Positions 1-11,590 are shown, counted from the first letter of the stretch. The stretch is 31,945 nt of DNA from Acanthaster planci (GCF_001949145.1 NW_019091397.1:551353-583297), one strand, 5' to 3'. Program-made: numbers and translations. The notes: generated by a model from the letters alone, not told the origin.

Positions 1-1516
1 TTTGAAAAGAGGCAACGGGAATGTGGAAGTTTGAGTGGAGCCGTGTGCCATCGAACAATCAGTGCTTTCAACCATGTAATTCCCAGCATGCAGAGCACGC
101 AGGGCCACAAACTGAGAATTTGCGGTTTGGCAGGTGGCCTTCGTGCCAAGTGAGCTGGAATTCTTGGAGTCGGCTTTCGGAAAGAAATTTCCGTTGTCAA
201 GGGGGCTAAAGTTCAGCAAGTGTGTGTCAACACATACTTGTCATGGTTGATAACACACACTGAAGGGTATTTTAAAATGCCATAATAACCAATAAGTTCC
301 CTTTACTCAAATAACCTGAAACTTTGCACACTTGTACACTGCAATTTAATAATTATTTGGTGATAATTTGGGATAGTTTCATTCATGATTACTAAAGTTA
401 TGTTTGTGTTTTTAAAAAATTTTAGCCAAAAAGGAGGTTAGCCTGAATTGAAAGCAAGACTTTCCATGTACAAATGAATGGGAAGTACATAGAATTTTTT
501 TTTTTTCAATTTCACAGTGTATATTTTTGGCCTTGAGTTGGCCTTGGCCTTGTCAAATTTTAATGCTATTCTGTTGATAGAATAGTAAACCAAAAACGCA
601 TAACAAATCTGTATTTTCGAAATGCAGTATTTTATTTTTAAATAACAGAGACATCCTCACTAAAATGTACAAGAAATGTACATGTAATTATCCAGCTCCA
701 GTGAAAACTTGATTCTGATCCATCAGGACATGATGCGAATTGTGAGCAGACAAGTTTGATTCTTGAGTTTTGCGAGTTTCTGATTGGCACATAGAGCAGT
801 AAGTTACATAGCACACATCAATCTGGCCACACATATGCGCACTAATGGAACACAGGAAAAGGCGTGTCTCCAAAAATAAGCAACAGGGCTGAAAGCGCTA
901 TAATTTTACCGTGTTGCTAAATGGGATTCAAAAGCATTTTCATATTCCACTTGTACTTATACAACAGAAGGTTTATACATGTACAACTGTACATAGTGTA
1001 CTATGTGATTAGTTTCCTTAAATCTATTTTGAGATGGTAAATTAGTACAAAAGTTTGAGTTGTTATTAAATCGTGAGTCAAAAAAGTGCTGATGTCAGGG
1101 TTTGTTTACAGTGTTGTAAGTCGGTACTGTAATTTCAACAGTTGTGCAGAGACACAATGTCCTCATTCTTCAATGTGGTAACCAACCCATGATGTCATTG
1201 GTACTCATCCTGACGAGAGTGCTGAGAGTACACTTTCTCAGTCGCCCCAAATAACCTACAAAAGAAAACTTTATCTTAAAATCAACATGTTATTTTATTC
1301 TAAAAATTTATAGAAAATTTACACAGGCCGCATCCCCCCCAGCGTAAAGTTTGTTTGCTTGTGAGAACGTCGATGTGAGTGGCCCGCCAATGGATCCTAT
1401 GCAGAAAATTTGCAAAAGAAATGAAGCATTTTTATGAAAATCAAAATAAAAAAGGGGAAAACGTTTAAAACCACATAACTCCAAACAAGGCCCTCTAGTG
1501 TGGCAGTCATCATTGT
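1..1516. other. Non-coding stretch, no gene recognised
   Basis: Both strands were read for exons with splice sites and for known motifs. Nothing convincing was found. The stretch is AT-rich, with a poly-T run near 490-505 and TACATGT words near 670 and 975. It lies downstream of the DUF7869 pseudogene and may still be within XPO5 intron 3 or near its next exon. The small open frames at 21-209 and 688-873 have no recognisable content. Confidence 0.5.
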
Positions 1517-2644
1517 TCACTCTACAACTTCAGGAGCTGGACACATGACGTCGCGGGTCGCTGTTGTACAAAACTCCCTGATGTTTTTATGCAAATATTG
1601 CTTACAAACATCTGGCAATCCCGGTAGGGACATGGGAAGTGGCATTTTTCTCGGTGGCAAAGTCGATGCATCACATCACAGAGAAGTTGGAAAGCATTTT
1701 TCTTCGCTGTCACAGGAAGACTTTGCATACACAGTACCCAGATGCTGATCACTGAACTGCATGTGCTGTATGGACTTGATCCCTGGAAGAGCAATGAAAT
1801 ATGGCCCCAGGAATTCTTGCCAGTTCAATGTGGGAATATTCACATCTCCTGCCTTTGTGCCAACGATCCTTGGGACGGTGACGCCTGATACCGAACTCTT
1901 CGCTACAACCTTAAGGATGTCTTCAAGGCAGCTCACCATTGAACACCGGTATCGTTGTTTAACCTGCCCGAAGCACCATGTGGTGTGGCCTGCGATCATA
2001 AAAATCGAAGTCAAGTTCTTGTGCACAACGCAAGGTACCATAACATGTATTTGTTTTTGTCCTGTCCCAAACAATTATTACAATGCAGGTGAACATCGGA
2101 TTCACCGAGACCAAAGTTTGCAAAGAAATCACGAAGATAACTGATCACTGCATTTGATCCTTTCCCACAAGCCATCCCTTCATCTATAAGATAATTGATT
2201 TGCTGCGGTACAGCTTCACATGCCTCTCAAAAAAGTCCACATTTTCTGGAGCACAAGTAATACTTGGGTCCTGGTTGAAGGGGGTCACTTGGAAAGTGTA
2301 CTTGTTGTGCCAAGTGGAAGGAGTAGTGAATTGGTCCATCACAGCTGCCAAGGAGGTTACGTCCAAGTACTACTCCTTCAATGGAAGCATTCGCATCTTT
2401 CACCGTGGATCTACGCAAGTGACACTCAGCAGCCACGAGGCAAAGGTGTTTTTCTTGCTTTTAAACTCAAAGCAGCTTGTGGTCCTCGGACAGGTTGGCA
2501 CTCCTGTACACGGCGCTATTGTTCTCTGTTGGCACTGCCAACACAGGTCGCTCATAGGTCGCATCGTCAAGTTGAATGGGGTATAGCACTTTCACAGCTT
2601 CCCAAAAGTTGACTGCTTGGTGACCCAGTATTCATGAAGGCCTT
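1517..2644 (-). pseudogene. DUF7869-family pseudogene, exon 3 (core domain)
   Basis: The acceptor is TTTTCTTTCAG, with the exon starting at 2644. The exon begins with YWVTKQSTFGKL, then TGA at 2594-2592 where the family usually has Trp, then DLCWQCQQ. After a frameshift come NNSAVYRSANLSEDHKLL and two stops (2469-2467, 2463-2461). The core follows, with TGA at 2229-2227 between CGLF and EACEAVPQQ. The HxHADNC...GQNKNN motif of the family appears as HLHCNNCLGQDKNK, so the conserved Asp has become Asn. A frameshift occurs near 2025. The GHTKFxPDWCFG motif is four residues short. The frame passes another TGA at 1678-1676 and ends at TGA 1519-1517 after a C-terminal NIREFCT segment. Confidence 0.85.
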
Positions 2645-2984
2645 CTGAAAGAAAACATTCAAAAGCACACATGAAAATATTTATTACAAATTTGATGTGA
2701 AAAATAAAGTTTACCTGTACACATCATTTTATAGTTGTTTTGCAATGGTTCTTTGTTTCCACCTTAGCAGTCTTCTTTAGAGAATAGAAATGGGGAAAAC
2801 TTTGTATCTTTAAAGAAAGACTTAGTGATAATTATGGTTCCAACTCTCTACAGATAAAGTACAGTAAAAATAACTACATGAGATGCACCACCGAGGCCAC
2901 CAAAACTCAAAATGTGTTGTTAAGTAACTTCGTATTTACATTTTTAACCCTAACCCCCAGGCTCCTGCACTAGAAAGCATACTG

Positions 2985-3350
2985 AACCTCACAAAATCCA
3001 ACATGTTAATGTACTTGTCTATGTACTTGTACATGCAGGTTACTGTACCAAACCTGATAAACTCCAACAGAATGAGCCCATTGGAGTTTGAATGATATGG
3101 TATGGATGGGTCTATGCAGTATAGGATGACTTGTACTGAACAGTACCAAACCTGACAAAATCAAGCATAGTCCAACAATTGGTACAGCAAGCCAGACACT
3201 GCACAAAATGACCCGTGTGTGTCCCAACTCACACAGAATCCAACACCATCTCCCTGGGCCTTTCATCCCAAGTCTCACAAAATTCAACAACAAGTTCCTC
3301 AGGTACATGTACAGTAACAAACCTAACAAAACCTCACAAAACCTGCTGTT
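2985..3350. repeat. Dispersed short-motif repeats inside pseudogene intron 2
   Basis: About six imperfect copies of a word like CCTCACAAAATCCAAC recur, near 2989, 3052, 3155, 3229, 3275 and 3325. They are often next to ACTGTACC or TACATGTACAGTAAC. The spacing is irregular (40-100 bp), so this looks like a decayed minisatellite. The open frames across it (3006-3410 minus, 3208-3513 plus) show no protein family and are regarded as chance. Confidence 0.55.
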
Positions 3351-3399
3351 GGAGTATGGCAGGTTTTGGGCAGTTAGGGTTAATGTGAAGATTATGTAC

Positions 3400-3706
3400 C
3401 TGCATTGCACCTGGAGTCATTCGTTATTTTCATCTGTGCCACATACTCTCTCCAGATCGAAGACTTGCTGTCATTGGAGGGCGAAAGTCTCACCCTCGGG
3501 TCCGAACACTTAACTCCTCTGACTCGTACAGAAATCACCATTCCTTTAACCTCCGCATAATTCACAATGAAAGTTACAATGCGACGGATGTACTTCTCTG
3601 TCGACGAGTTCTTGTTGTAACATCTCCCTCCAGATGCTTTGGGTGGGGGGTCACACCATGCTTTTCATAATGTTTTAAGATACCAGAAAGCTGGTCGTTG
3701 CAAATG
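3400..3706 (-). pseudogene. DUF7869-family pseudogene, exon 2
   Basis: The acceptor is TTTCCTATTCAG, with the exon starting at 3706. It encodes ICNDQLSGILKHYEKHGVTP, then after a frameshift near 3610 STEKYIRRIVTFIVNYAEVK, then SDPRVRLSPSNDSKSSIW and REYVAQM. This matches the family's basic pre-domain region. Two donors are possible. CAG|GTACAT (exon end 3400) leaves a phase-1 codon that fits exon 3. The alternative CAG|GTGCAA (end 3411) would put exon 3 out of frame, so I prefer 3400. Confidence 0.8.
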
Positions 3707-4402
3707 CTGAATAGGAAACAATAAAGAACAACTTAGTTCAAGGAACAAAATAGTTCAAAATCAAAGTATTTACCTTTTTAATACTCGACAATTACACAAT
3801 CTCTATGAGTTTATGCAAATGACTGGTATGCGATGTTATGTAAAGTCCAGCAGATGCATGATTGAATGCAACTTATGTAGACATGTAGTGCCTTCGTGGC
3901 ATTCAGGCAACCATTTATAATTCTAAAACTGTTTTTTTTTTTTAATCTTATCGCATTGATTTTTTTAAATATAAAAAATAAACAAACAACTTCCCTAACA
4001 ACACGCTTGACATGTACTACAGATATTATTTTGATGAAAGCCGGTCATTTTGCCCCTTAGTAATGCCCCTTGCATAACAATGTCACCCCCACACAAGCTC
4101 TTTCTGGGTAGTAGCATCTCGCTCGCTGACAAAGTCACCCCAGCACCAGCATGTTTGTATTTGGCGGTTTTTGCTGAGATGCTGCGTTTCATATTTTGTG
4201 AATTGAAATCGTTAAAATCTGACAATAAATAAAAGGCTGATCAGCTTATTAATTTGAAAATTCACACAACTAAAGAAAGCACATGTCAAGTACACTGACA
4301 CAATTACAATATTTAAGGGGCGAGATTATTTTCAAGGGCGAGTTTGGTTGGGGGCGACCTTTTGGATGGGGTGAGCTAGAGCTTGCACCACCAATGACTT
4401 AC

Positions 4403-5098
4403 TTGTGCATGAAGATGAAGGATTTACGGCATATCTTCTTGCCATCAACTGTGTAGTATGTTACACAGGTTCGTGTTCTGTTCATTTGTCTCTTTCGCTT
4501 CGTGCACCAAGTCAGCTTGTCGGAATGTAGAGTTGAACTGATCTTCCCCATGATGTACATTTTCCGCTCACGGCTGGTCAGTCCTGCATCTTCCATCTGG
4601 GCTCGCAGCTTCAGAATGTACAATGGTTCGAACTGGTTTGTGCAGGGATCATGTCTACATGTACGGTACCTTTGTTTCTTAAATGTTCTTAAATGCAAGA
4701 ATCTTGCGCAGTTCTTCATCACTGTCTTGAGAAGTCCAATCGTCAGTTTCTTCAATGTCCACAATGTCTCTAGCGAGGTCAGGGAAAATTGGCCATTCAA
4801 TTTTGTCACCACCCTCAGGGTCATCATCCATGTTGTCCTCATGATCAAAGTCCGTCGTGTCATCTACCTCCATCGGCTCTTTGTCATCTAATTCATCTCC
4901 AGATGATTCGTCCCCTTCATCATCGGAAGAAAGGTCGCCATTCCCAAAACATTCTGTCAGAAGATTCGACAAGTTCTCACTATCATGCTTGGACAAACCA
5001 AGCACGAACAACTCGTTCAGAGCTGCTTGCAAAATCGACGATTCTGCCTCCATACTTTGCCTTGTTCCGCTCTCATCTGCTTTAGCTATGAAAGTCAC
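4403..5098 (-). pseudogene. DUF7869-family pseudogene, exon 1 (acidic N-terminus plus Cys segment)
   Basis: The frame opens at ATG 5098, or more modestly at the internal ATG near 5053. It first encodes a strongly acidic region (EGDESSGDELDDKEPMEVDD). The reading frame then shifts by one base near 4680 into a basic/Cys segment containing CRHDPCTNQF, a helical stretch, then TVDGKKICRKSFIFMHK. The exon ends at the donor AA|GTAAGT (GT at 4402-4401). The split codon AA + C is completed by exon 2, giving FMHN, as expected for the 'K.F.FLH' junction of this family. The acidic part is less conserved, so its assignment to the same gene rests on position and on the near-seamless frame switch. Confidence 0.75.
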
Positions 5099-6477
5099 AA
5101 GCTAAGTATTTGATTTTACAACAACTATTTATAAGAATCGTTCAGGGAAAATTAATTAATACCTCCATAAACTGTGTCAAACGTTGACAAAAATACACTC
5201 GGAATCACTATCCATGCACAGTCAGATACACACACCCCGTCCACGTCAACAGAGAGTTGACCTGAAGTGCTCAGCTTAGTGCATCAAGTGGTGCAAATTG
5301 ACGAAAAGCAATACTCATTTTAGCAAACACTGGCAACAAGGGAAAGGTTGTTTACATGAAAACAGTCAACTAAAACTATCTCGTATTGGTTAAAAAAGAC
5401 AAGCTTGCAAGTTTCTACTCTCAAACCGAAATGCTGAGGTTATAACCTTTATGGTGATACCAAATTCAATCAGGGGGAGTCAGAAATGGTGCTACATTAC
5501 AAGTCTTTTCAGGCCTTATTTTGCAATTCAATCATGCTAAAACAATCGTCAGAGTAATTTTTTTCTTTACAATTCTGTACACGATTGTTTCACAAAATCG
5601 AAAAATCTGTGTGAAAGATAGAGTCCAAAATTGGAGAGATTAAAGAGTAATAGCTGTTTCTTCAGAAAACACCCAAACACCATAATGGTGAAATCTAGCC
5701 CAAAATGACTTCACAGGCCCATTGTGGGAAATCGGTGAGTGCGACTTTGTCCGGGTTTCGTGGGAGCAGGTCTCATTGTACACATATACATACTAGAAAA
5801 CTGCATTTTTCATTTCACAATTGTTGACCACTGTGGTGTGGGATGATGTTGATATTCCACACCACAGCGGTCAACAATTGTTTTGTCATACCTCTGTCTT
5901 CAGGAATTTTTCCAAAGAAACTAGCTGAACAATTTCAGAAGATGATGGGTTTACGGCAAAACTGTACAGTGAACGATATCATTTGAAAATGCACTGTCCC
6001 CTCCCATTCGTTAATTGTGACATAAACGCTAATAAGAAACTAGTGCGGGCACCAGTGAGTACATTTATATAGTCTGGTTAGCAGTCCCCGAATTACCTTA
6101 TACATGTACATTGCAGGGACGGGAACAAGTCTGTTATACGAGCACAATCATTGAATAATTTCCCTGGTAGCCTTTGCACAAAACATACCAAGCAAAACTG
6201 ACTAAAGGACCGCAAATGCTCATTCTCGAACTTCAAGAAGCTCTTTTGTTTCGCGCACTCACACGGGCACGTGCACGCACCTTCAATAGAATGAGATATC
6301 TCACGGCGAGTGTGACATGTGGATATGTCGTCGTGTCATGTGATCATTCTGGGCCAATAAACAGACAGTATCCAAGACAGAGGTACATGTATAACAATTG
6401 TAAATTAAGGGGAATCTGTTGAAGTGCCTTATCAATACAATTATATATTACACCAATATATAACATGTAATACTCAC
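5099..6477. other. Probable XPO5 intron 3 segment, no exon found
   Basis: This lies between XPO5 exon 3 and the DUF7869 pseudogene. I searched the minus strand for the expected fourth Exportin-5 exon and did not find it here. Contents are AT-rich sequence, a perfect-loop hairpin at 5817-5881 (separate entry) and a purine/pyrimidine CACG-rich patch near 6250-6275. Confidence 0.5.
5817..5881. repeat. 65-nt hairpin with 27-bp arms
   Basis: The arms 5817-5843 and 5855-5881 are inverted repeats (about 25 of 27 matching, core TTGACCACTGTGGTGTGG) around an 11-nt loop. Pairing does not extend clearly beyond the arms. It could be a small MITE remnant or a transcribed hairpin. It lies about 600 bp downstream of XPO5 exon 3 on the transcribed strand. 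Confidence 0.8.
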
Positions 6478-6550
6478 ATTGTGGAAATAGCTCAACACAA
6501 ACTCTTTCAAAGAAAGCTTTTCGGAAGGGCTTGAACTGATCCATCGAAAC
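6478..6550 (-). CDS. XPO5: Exportin-5, exon 3
   Basis: This is a 73-bp exon with acceptor AATATAG|G and donor AAT|GTGAGT. It begins by completing the Lys codon split after exon 2, giving K-FRW, and encodes FRWISSSPSEKLSLKEFVL and SYFHN. Human Exportin-5 has FRWNGMSRLEKVYLKNSVME at the same place, directly after RHFGLQILEHVVK. The exon ends in phase 0. It is part of the importin-beta-type N-terminal HEAT repeats that bind Ran-GTP in karyopherins (family knowledge). The next exon was not found to the left in this window. Confidence 0.85.
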
Positions 6551-6944
6551 CTATATTCACAACAAGCAAAGGAAATACATTCAGATACTGGTACATGTAA
6601 CTATTGTGCATTTGCACATGCTGTATTATGTACAAGTACAAGGTATCACAAACATCTGATTTTGTGTGTGATGTATACATATAATATATATATGTTATTA
6701 GAGTGTGATCCCAATCTCTCATATGTCCCTCAAGTGAGGGGCGGACATGAATAAATTGCTCTGCCCAAGATTTCTGGAATATTTCTGCTCAACATTAACC
6801 TAAGTAGAGTGCCCATCGTCTTTTTAGATGGTGTTTTTACTAATTACTTGATTAAAAAAAAAATGAGGGCCAACTACATGTATAATCACCGAATCACAGA
6901 ATGGTTTCGTCACTGTAAACGTTAGCACTTCCCCTTAGGAATAT

Positions 6945-7115
6945 CAGATCCCACAAGAAGGATAATATCTGGATCAAAAACTTGTGTAAACACAATGCAG
7001 GATCAGATCCTGATCCCATTATTGATCCTCCTCTACGAAAAGATCAGATCCAGTTCAGATCCCGTGTGCATGATCAATTTGCAAGTGTAAACCCAACACT
7101 GGATCAGATCCGAAA
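6945..7115. repeat. GATC-dense block with a 30-bp direct repeat
   Basis: About twelve GATC words occur in roughly 165 bp, mostly as GGATCAGATCC or CAGATCC. Two copies of a unit of the type GTGTAAACMCAA...GGATCAGATCC lie at 6984-7010 and 7085-7111, about 101 bp apart. This is consistent with a decayed tandem repeat or a short repeated element. Confidence 0.6.
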
Positions 7116-8754
7116 CAGATTAGGGCCAAGTCAATTAGAATAATTCACTATTTGAATATTTGACTTTCAATTTGTTCGACTATCAAAATATTTGGTCGTA
7201 CCGACCGGCAGATTGTTGATGAACAAACCATATACAAAATCAGTTGCAATAACGCACACAATTGTACATTATAATCAATATAATAGCTTCTCATATCTAG
7301 GAGAATCTCCAGCCATGATTTAGCAAGATTTAAGAGATGAACAACACTTCTTGCACTGTTGAAAATTTCTATCCCTTTCAAATTGTTTAACCACTTGCTG
7401 CCGTGGAACCCCGTTTTATTCGCAGAGCCGGGTGCCCGAAATGGGACAAAAGAGCTGGTCTGTGTAACAAAAAACCATACTCAGAAAAAAAGAACTGCTG
7501 CTGGGAATTGCCATCATTTTTTGGCTTGCATTTTTCAAAGGTAATCCATCACTGTTTTTAAACAGTATACCACTGTTTTGGGCACAGCGCACCCACGGAT
7601 TAGCACCACGGACAAAAGTGCTCCAGGGCCCCATTGATGAGCAACACAGCACTGCTGCATGCTAATCCAGCCGCATTTGAAAAGACGCCACTCGCATTCA
7701 CTGGGGACAAAGGAAATTACGCAACACCTCACAATTCTGGGCTCTCTGGCTGAAATATTCAGGAGCCAATAAAGGTTACCTGTCAGCTTCGAGTAGCCAC
7801 CAAAGAGTCATTCGTGTGGGTGTAAACATCCATTAAAGGAAATGATGAATTTTTGAAGAATTTTGAAAACTGAAAATCTTGAAAATCGTGTGCACTGCAT
7901 TTTTAAAAGCACCCGGTGGTTAACCCTAATCCCCAAGGGTTGCTGGTCCTAACCGCCTCCGTAGTGCAATTTTTCTCATTTGCTTGTCCAAATCTAAGCC
8001 ATTTACTTGGGAGTGACGAATTATTCATGGCAGAGCTACACACAAACGGTCAAGGAATTGTTACTCCAGAGCTGTGGGTAAATAGAAATAACGTGTACGC
8101 TATAATCTGCATGTACAGTACATGCATATAGCAACATCCACGAGTAAGTACTCATTTGAGCACAGGCGAGTATGTGCATGTTGGCAGCCCTAGAACACCC
8201 CCACCTCACTCCCACTTGACTCGTTCTCGCACGAAGGTCGCTTGCAAGAAGAATGAATTTCCAACAGTACCTCGACAGTAACTCACGCCCTCTCGACATT
8301 GTTCACTCACCCGTGAAATTAAAGTCTGTGTGGCCAGACTGCAAACGGGCAGCTGCGGATGTATATTGTAGAACATTGGCAAATAAAATAACTAAAATAG
8401 GCACTAGCACACTGGTGATTTCCTTCACAAAGCACATGCTTTGCATAATCAGGGTTCAATGATGGCATTCTCATAGTCCAATTGTTGCTTTTTAAACTCA
8501 ACCTACAATTAGAAAAACCGTACTGGCAATGCCAAAAGTAAACCTTAAAGAACAGTATCTTCTCCAAGGTACATGTAAATGCTTTGAAAAATGAAAATTT
8601 CATCACAGAAAATCTTGTTTATCAAAGAAAAGTATTTTTCAGAACGACCATGTGGCTGCTTCCCAACTTATCAGCAAACTGAGCTGATCCTGGCAACACG
8701 CCAATGCTCGCAGAAATCGAGAAAGTCCAGCGGATTTTGGCCGCGGCACTGCAT

Positions 8755-8836
8755 GCATTCGTGTACATGTTCCGTACGTGTACTGTACATGTACAGTATG
8801 TGCACGGATATGTACATGTGACTGTACATGTACGGC
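8755..8836. repeat. Cluster of TACATGTA/GTAC palindromes
   Basis: Overlapping self-complementary words such as ACTGTACATGTACAGT are packed into about 80 bp, and the whole block can fold on itself. The same word recurs through the window (for example 9301-9326, 14103-14147 and 31780-31800). It is a compositional signature of this genome rather than a gene feature. Confidence 0.7.
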
Positions 8837-9477
8837 AAGAGTATTTTTTGTTTGGTGCTCGGATCCTTGCATATTGGAAAAATAGTGTTTTTCTTTTGAG
8901 AATTCTCAGATCCGCCGACCAAAAATTTACCAATAAAAGCATTTTTTTCTTTTGCTCCACTGTTCGGTCTACAGAGAAGTGCCCTATTTCAATTCTGTCA
9001 GTTTGGGTTTAGATAAGGACATTGGGGTAAATCGTAGTAGATGTGGGTTATGTACAATACTCAAAAAAAGGTAAGGGCACTTTTTTCTTAACTTATATTT
9101 TTTTCCAAGCGATGAGTGGGGTCTAGTTCTTTCATTTTTTGTTTGTCTTGATGGTACTGTCATTGGGATAAGAAATTTAAACAATGTTTCAAAACATCAA
9201 ATGCGCATTTTCGGCAATAACATATATCTAATATCAAAAAAGTATACACAAAATACACACAACAAAGTAGTCCTTAACTTTTTGAGTAGCATACAAGCAC
9301 AAGATACATGTAGCTGTACATGTACACTCTAGAAGCGAATTAACATGAAAGCACAGTGTCAGCAACTTTAGAAAGCAACTGGCAACTTATGGAGAATTTC
9401 TCAACGGCTGACCAACTGCTTGTTTCTGAGAACTGACTGTGTGTACAACACTATCAAGCTTAATTTGTGAAACTTAC

Positions 9478-9605
9478 TTGACACAATTTTCCAGAAGCTG
9501 AAGACCAAAGTGACGAACAACTGTTGAGTTACTGACAGAGGCAAGCAGCTGACCACAAGCAATGCAGAGAGAATATGGAGCAGATGTTTTAAACTCTTCA
9601 CAAAG
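9478..9605 (-). CDS. XPO5: Exportin-5, exon 2
   Basis: This is a 128-bp exon with acceptor TTTATTTGCAG|C and donor CAA|GTAAGT. It encodes LCEEFKTSAPYSLCIACGQL, then a short linker, then VVRHFGLQLLENCVK. Human Exportin-5 reads KFCEEFKEKCPICVPCGLRL and IVRHFGLQILEHVVK, so both the pattern and the spacing match. It joins exon 1 in phase 0 and exon 3 in phase 2. Exportin-5 carries pre-microRNAs and other structured RNAs from nucleus to cytoplasm with Ran-GTP (established knowledge). The open frame 9401-9661 that overlaps it is in the wrong frame. Confidence 0.9.
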
Positions 9606-9999
9606 CTGCAAATAAAAAAACAACAATACCAGAAGTTTACGGGTGTTGAGAACAGTATCAAATGATTGAATTTTTTCAGACCTGTGCTTAAAATGTCATG
9701 ATTGTGATCAAAGTTTCATAACTACCCAGTGCATGAATGATGATCATGATTTACATACAGCACATAACTACCGGTACATCAAATACTACTGGGTGAGCAG
9801 TGACTTTGTCAACTTGAGTACTCACATAGGAACTACTCGTGAGTAGACGAGTATGGTTGCAAGTTTCAAATGTAGCAAATGCTACCCTAACAGACATGTA
9901 CCTAGTGTGCACTTGTGAACAAAACATGTCAGCACAACGCAGAGGGGAAGCCATTCTGTGGACTTACCCATGTCCACGGGACATTTCACAGGGTTGTCC

Positions 10000-10132
10000 A
10001 ATTTAAATCACCTTAATCTAAATCACTGATTTAAATCACGATTTAAATCAAATGAGTTTTTAAGAAAAAAAATACCTGATTTAAATCGTGATTTAAATCA
10101 AATTATTTTTTAGAAAAAATCACTGATTTAAA
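10000..10132. repeat. Tandem GATTTAAATC palindrome repeat
   Basis: About two and a half units of roughly 51 bp. Each has two GATTTAAATC palindromes two bases apart (ACs or GTs between them), followed by a T-run and TTAGAAAAAA. The units start near 10024, 10075 and 10121. Similar GATTTAAATC repeats are common in animal genomes. No gene content. Confidence 0.75.
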
Positions 10133-11590
10133 CAACATATTTAATTTTGGGGGTAAAAAGGCAAAAATGTTTCAATTTTAAATTTTTTTTACTGATTGGA
10201 AATGTTTGCAGTTTTTGCACATTTTAAACAGCAAACCCTCCCCAGTGAGCCTTCCTGTCCCTAGTAATAATACAGAAGTATGAATGCACATGTGTTACAC
10301 AAAATCTACATGTACCTTGGCAAGATTTAATGTTCAATTTATATCTGTCAACTTGTTTTTTTCAATTTAATCAGCTTTTTGGATTCAGTAAGTGCATTTG
10401 ATGCAAAGGATTTATAATCATAATTTAATTTTACTTCATCTAAATAGCCCACTTCAGAGTTTAACCATAGAGGAAGGACACAGGAGTTAGAACTCGATGA
10501 GCACTGTCGCCCGGTCAGACACAGTAAACATTCAAAAAATGCCTAATTACTGCCTGCAGCTTAGCCATACAAGTGGGACCAGTAATATCCCAGCAATGTG
10601 TGTTTTGTTTGCAATTAAGTAAAACTAATTACCCTGACCAGGTAATACAAAGCGAAAAATCTCTAACATAGTGGCGAAATTACAGACCAGACAACCATAC
10701 GGTCACAGACGATAAAGATTTAAAAGTGGTTTTCCTCATATTTTAACATACATGTATGCCACTGTGTAACAGAAACAGCAACTTTGCTTTCAGATTCTCA
10801 CAGGAAAAAGAAATGTTTTCAGTATATGTACGGCTAGTTAAAATTGAGGAAAACATGATGGCTGCCAGTCGGGCAGCATAATCAAGCAGGAAAAGCTTTG
10901 TCACTCAAATTCCACACTCAACTATCCTTTTAGTTTTAGAAAAAGTGATCCAATGAATATGATAGTTAGGTGCCTAATTAACATTTTAAATGCATGTACT
11001 CGATTTTTGCATAAAACTGTACCTGAATAACTTGCTGAGGCTTTATTGATGCTCATTGACACTGATAGTGTGACCCTTTCTGAGACTTTAGGCCAGTGTA
11101 TCATTTACCTCAAAAGTATACTTGCGGAACTGTACAGTTTACACAAACCTTCAGATAGCCATGTAAAGACTCTCATCAACAAATTTCAACTGTTTTGATT
11201 GTGCCAACTTACCCTTCCATCACAGCTACATGTATTTGTGCAACCAGATTTCATATGCATTCTTGGCAAAGTTAGATGTCAGATGGGTAGACCTGTTTAT
11301 TCACCTTATATCCTCATTCAAATAGTGAAATTCTTGAGCGTGTTGCCCATCTCTGCAGGAAATCAGCAGCATCACTGAGCATGTACTCTCAACTGTCAGC
11401 TGTGTGATAACTTGACCAATCACAACATAGCTCCTATCTGTTTCTTTTGTTTTACTGTCACCCACAGATGAAAGCCACACTGTGAATGGTCCAATTTGCT
11501 TCCATTCCAATGACCAATCATGGCTCAGCTTTCATTAGGATGGGGTCTATCACACATTTGACACACGCTCAGTAATGCTGCATGTTTTTG

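Larger units (their letters stand above)
1517..5098 (-). pseudogene. Decayed three-exon DUF7869-family (transposase-like) gene
   Basis: This is a whole gene of the family annotated as DUF7869 domain proteins, which I recall as large multicopy proteins of aquatic animals with a transposase-like, RNase H-type fold. The order matches the family. It has an acidic N-terminus, a Cys segment ending in FIFMHN, a basic segment with ILKHYEKHG and IWREYVAQM, a DLCWQCQQ zinc-ribbon-like motif, AQQVHFPSDPLQPGPKYYL, CEAVPQQINYLIDEGM, HLHCNNCLGQDKNKYM, FMIAGHTTWCFGQVKQRYR, and a C-terminal segment. Splice sites are intact and in phase. Five internal stops lie near 2593, 2468, 2462, 2228 and 1677. Frameshifts lie near 4680, 3610, 2530 and 2025. 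Introns are retained, so it is not a processed copy. It is probably nested in XPO5 intron 3 on the same strand. Confidence 0.85.
6551..9477 (-). other. XPO5 intron 2
   Basis: This 2927-bp intron is bounded by GTAAGT at 9477 and AG at 6551. No nested coding sequence was recognised. It holds a (AT)n patch near 6675-6700, the GATC-dense block (6945-7115), an unclassified repeat-like GC-richer stretch near 7390-7760, and a TACATGTA cluster (8755-8836). The overlapping open frames at 8590-9010 follow the TACATGTA palindromes and are not believed. Confidence 0.7.

Noticed and set aside
2227-2229. TGA as a selenocysteine codon in the DUF7869 frame
   Set aside because: Other internal stops, including TAA, and several frameshifts show decay. 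The family has no selenocysteine known to me.
4620-4660. tRNA-like GGTTCGAAC box
   Set aside because: It lies inside coding exon 1 of the pseudogene, and no cloverleaf or A box is found around it.
9401-9661. 86-residue minus-strand open frame over XPO5 exon 2
   Set aside because: It is in another frame from the conserved Exportin-5 reading and runs into introns on both sides.
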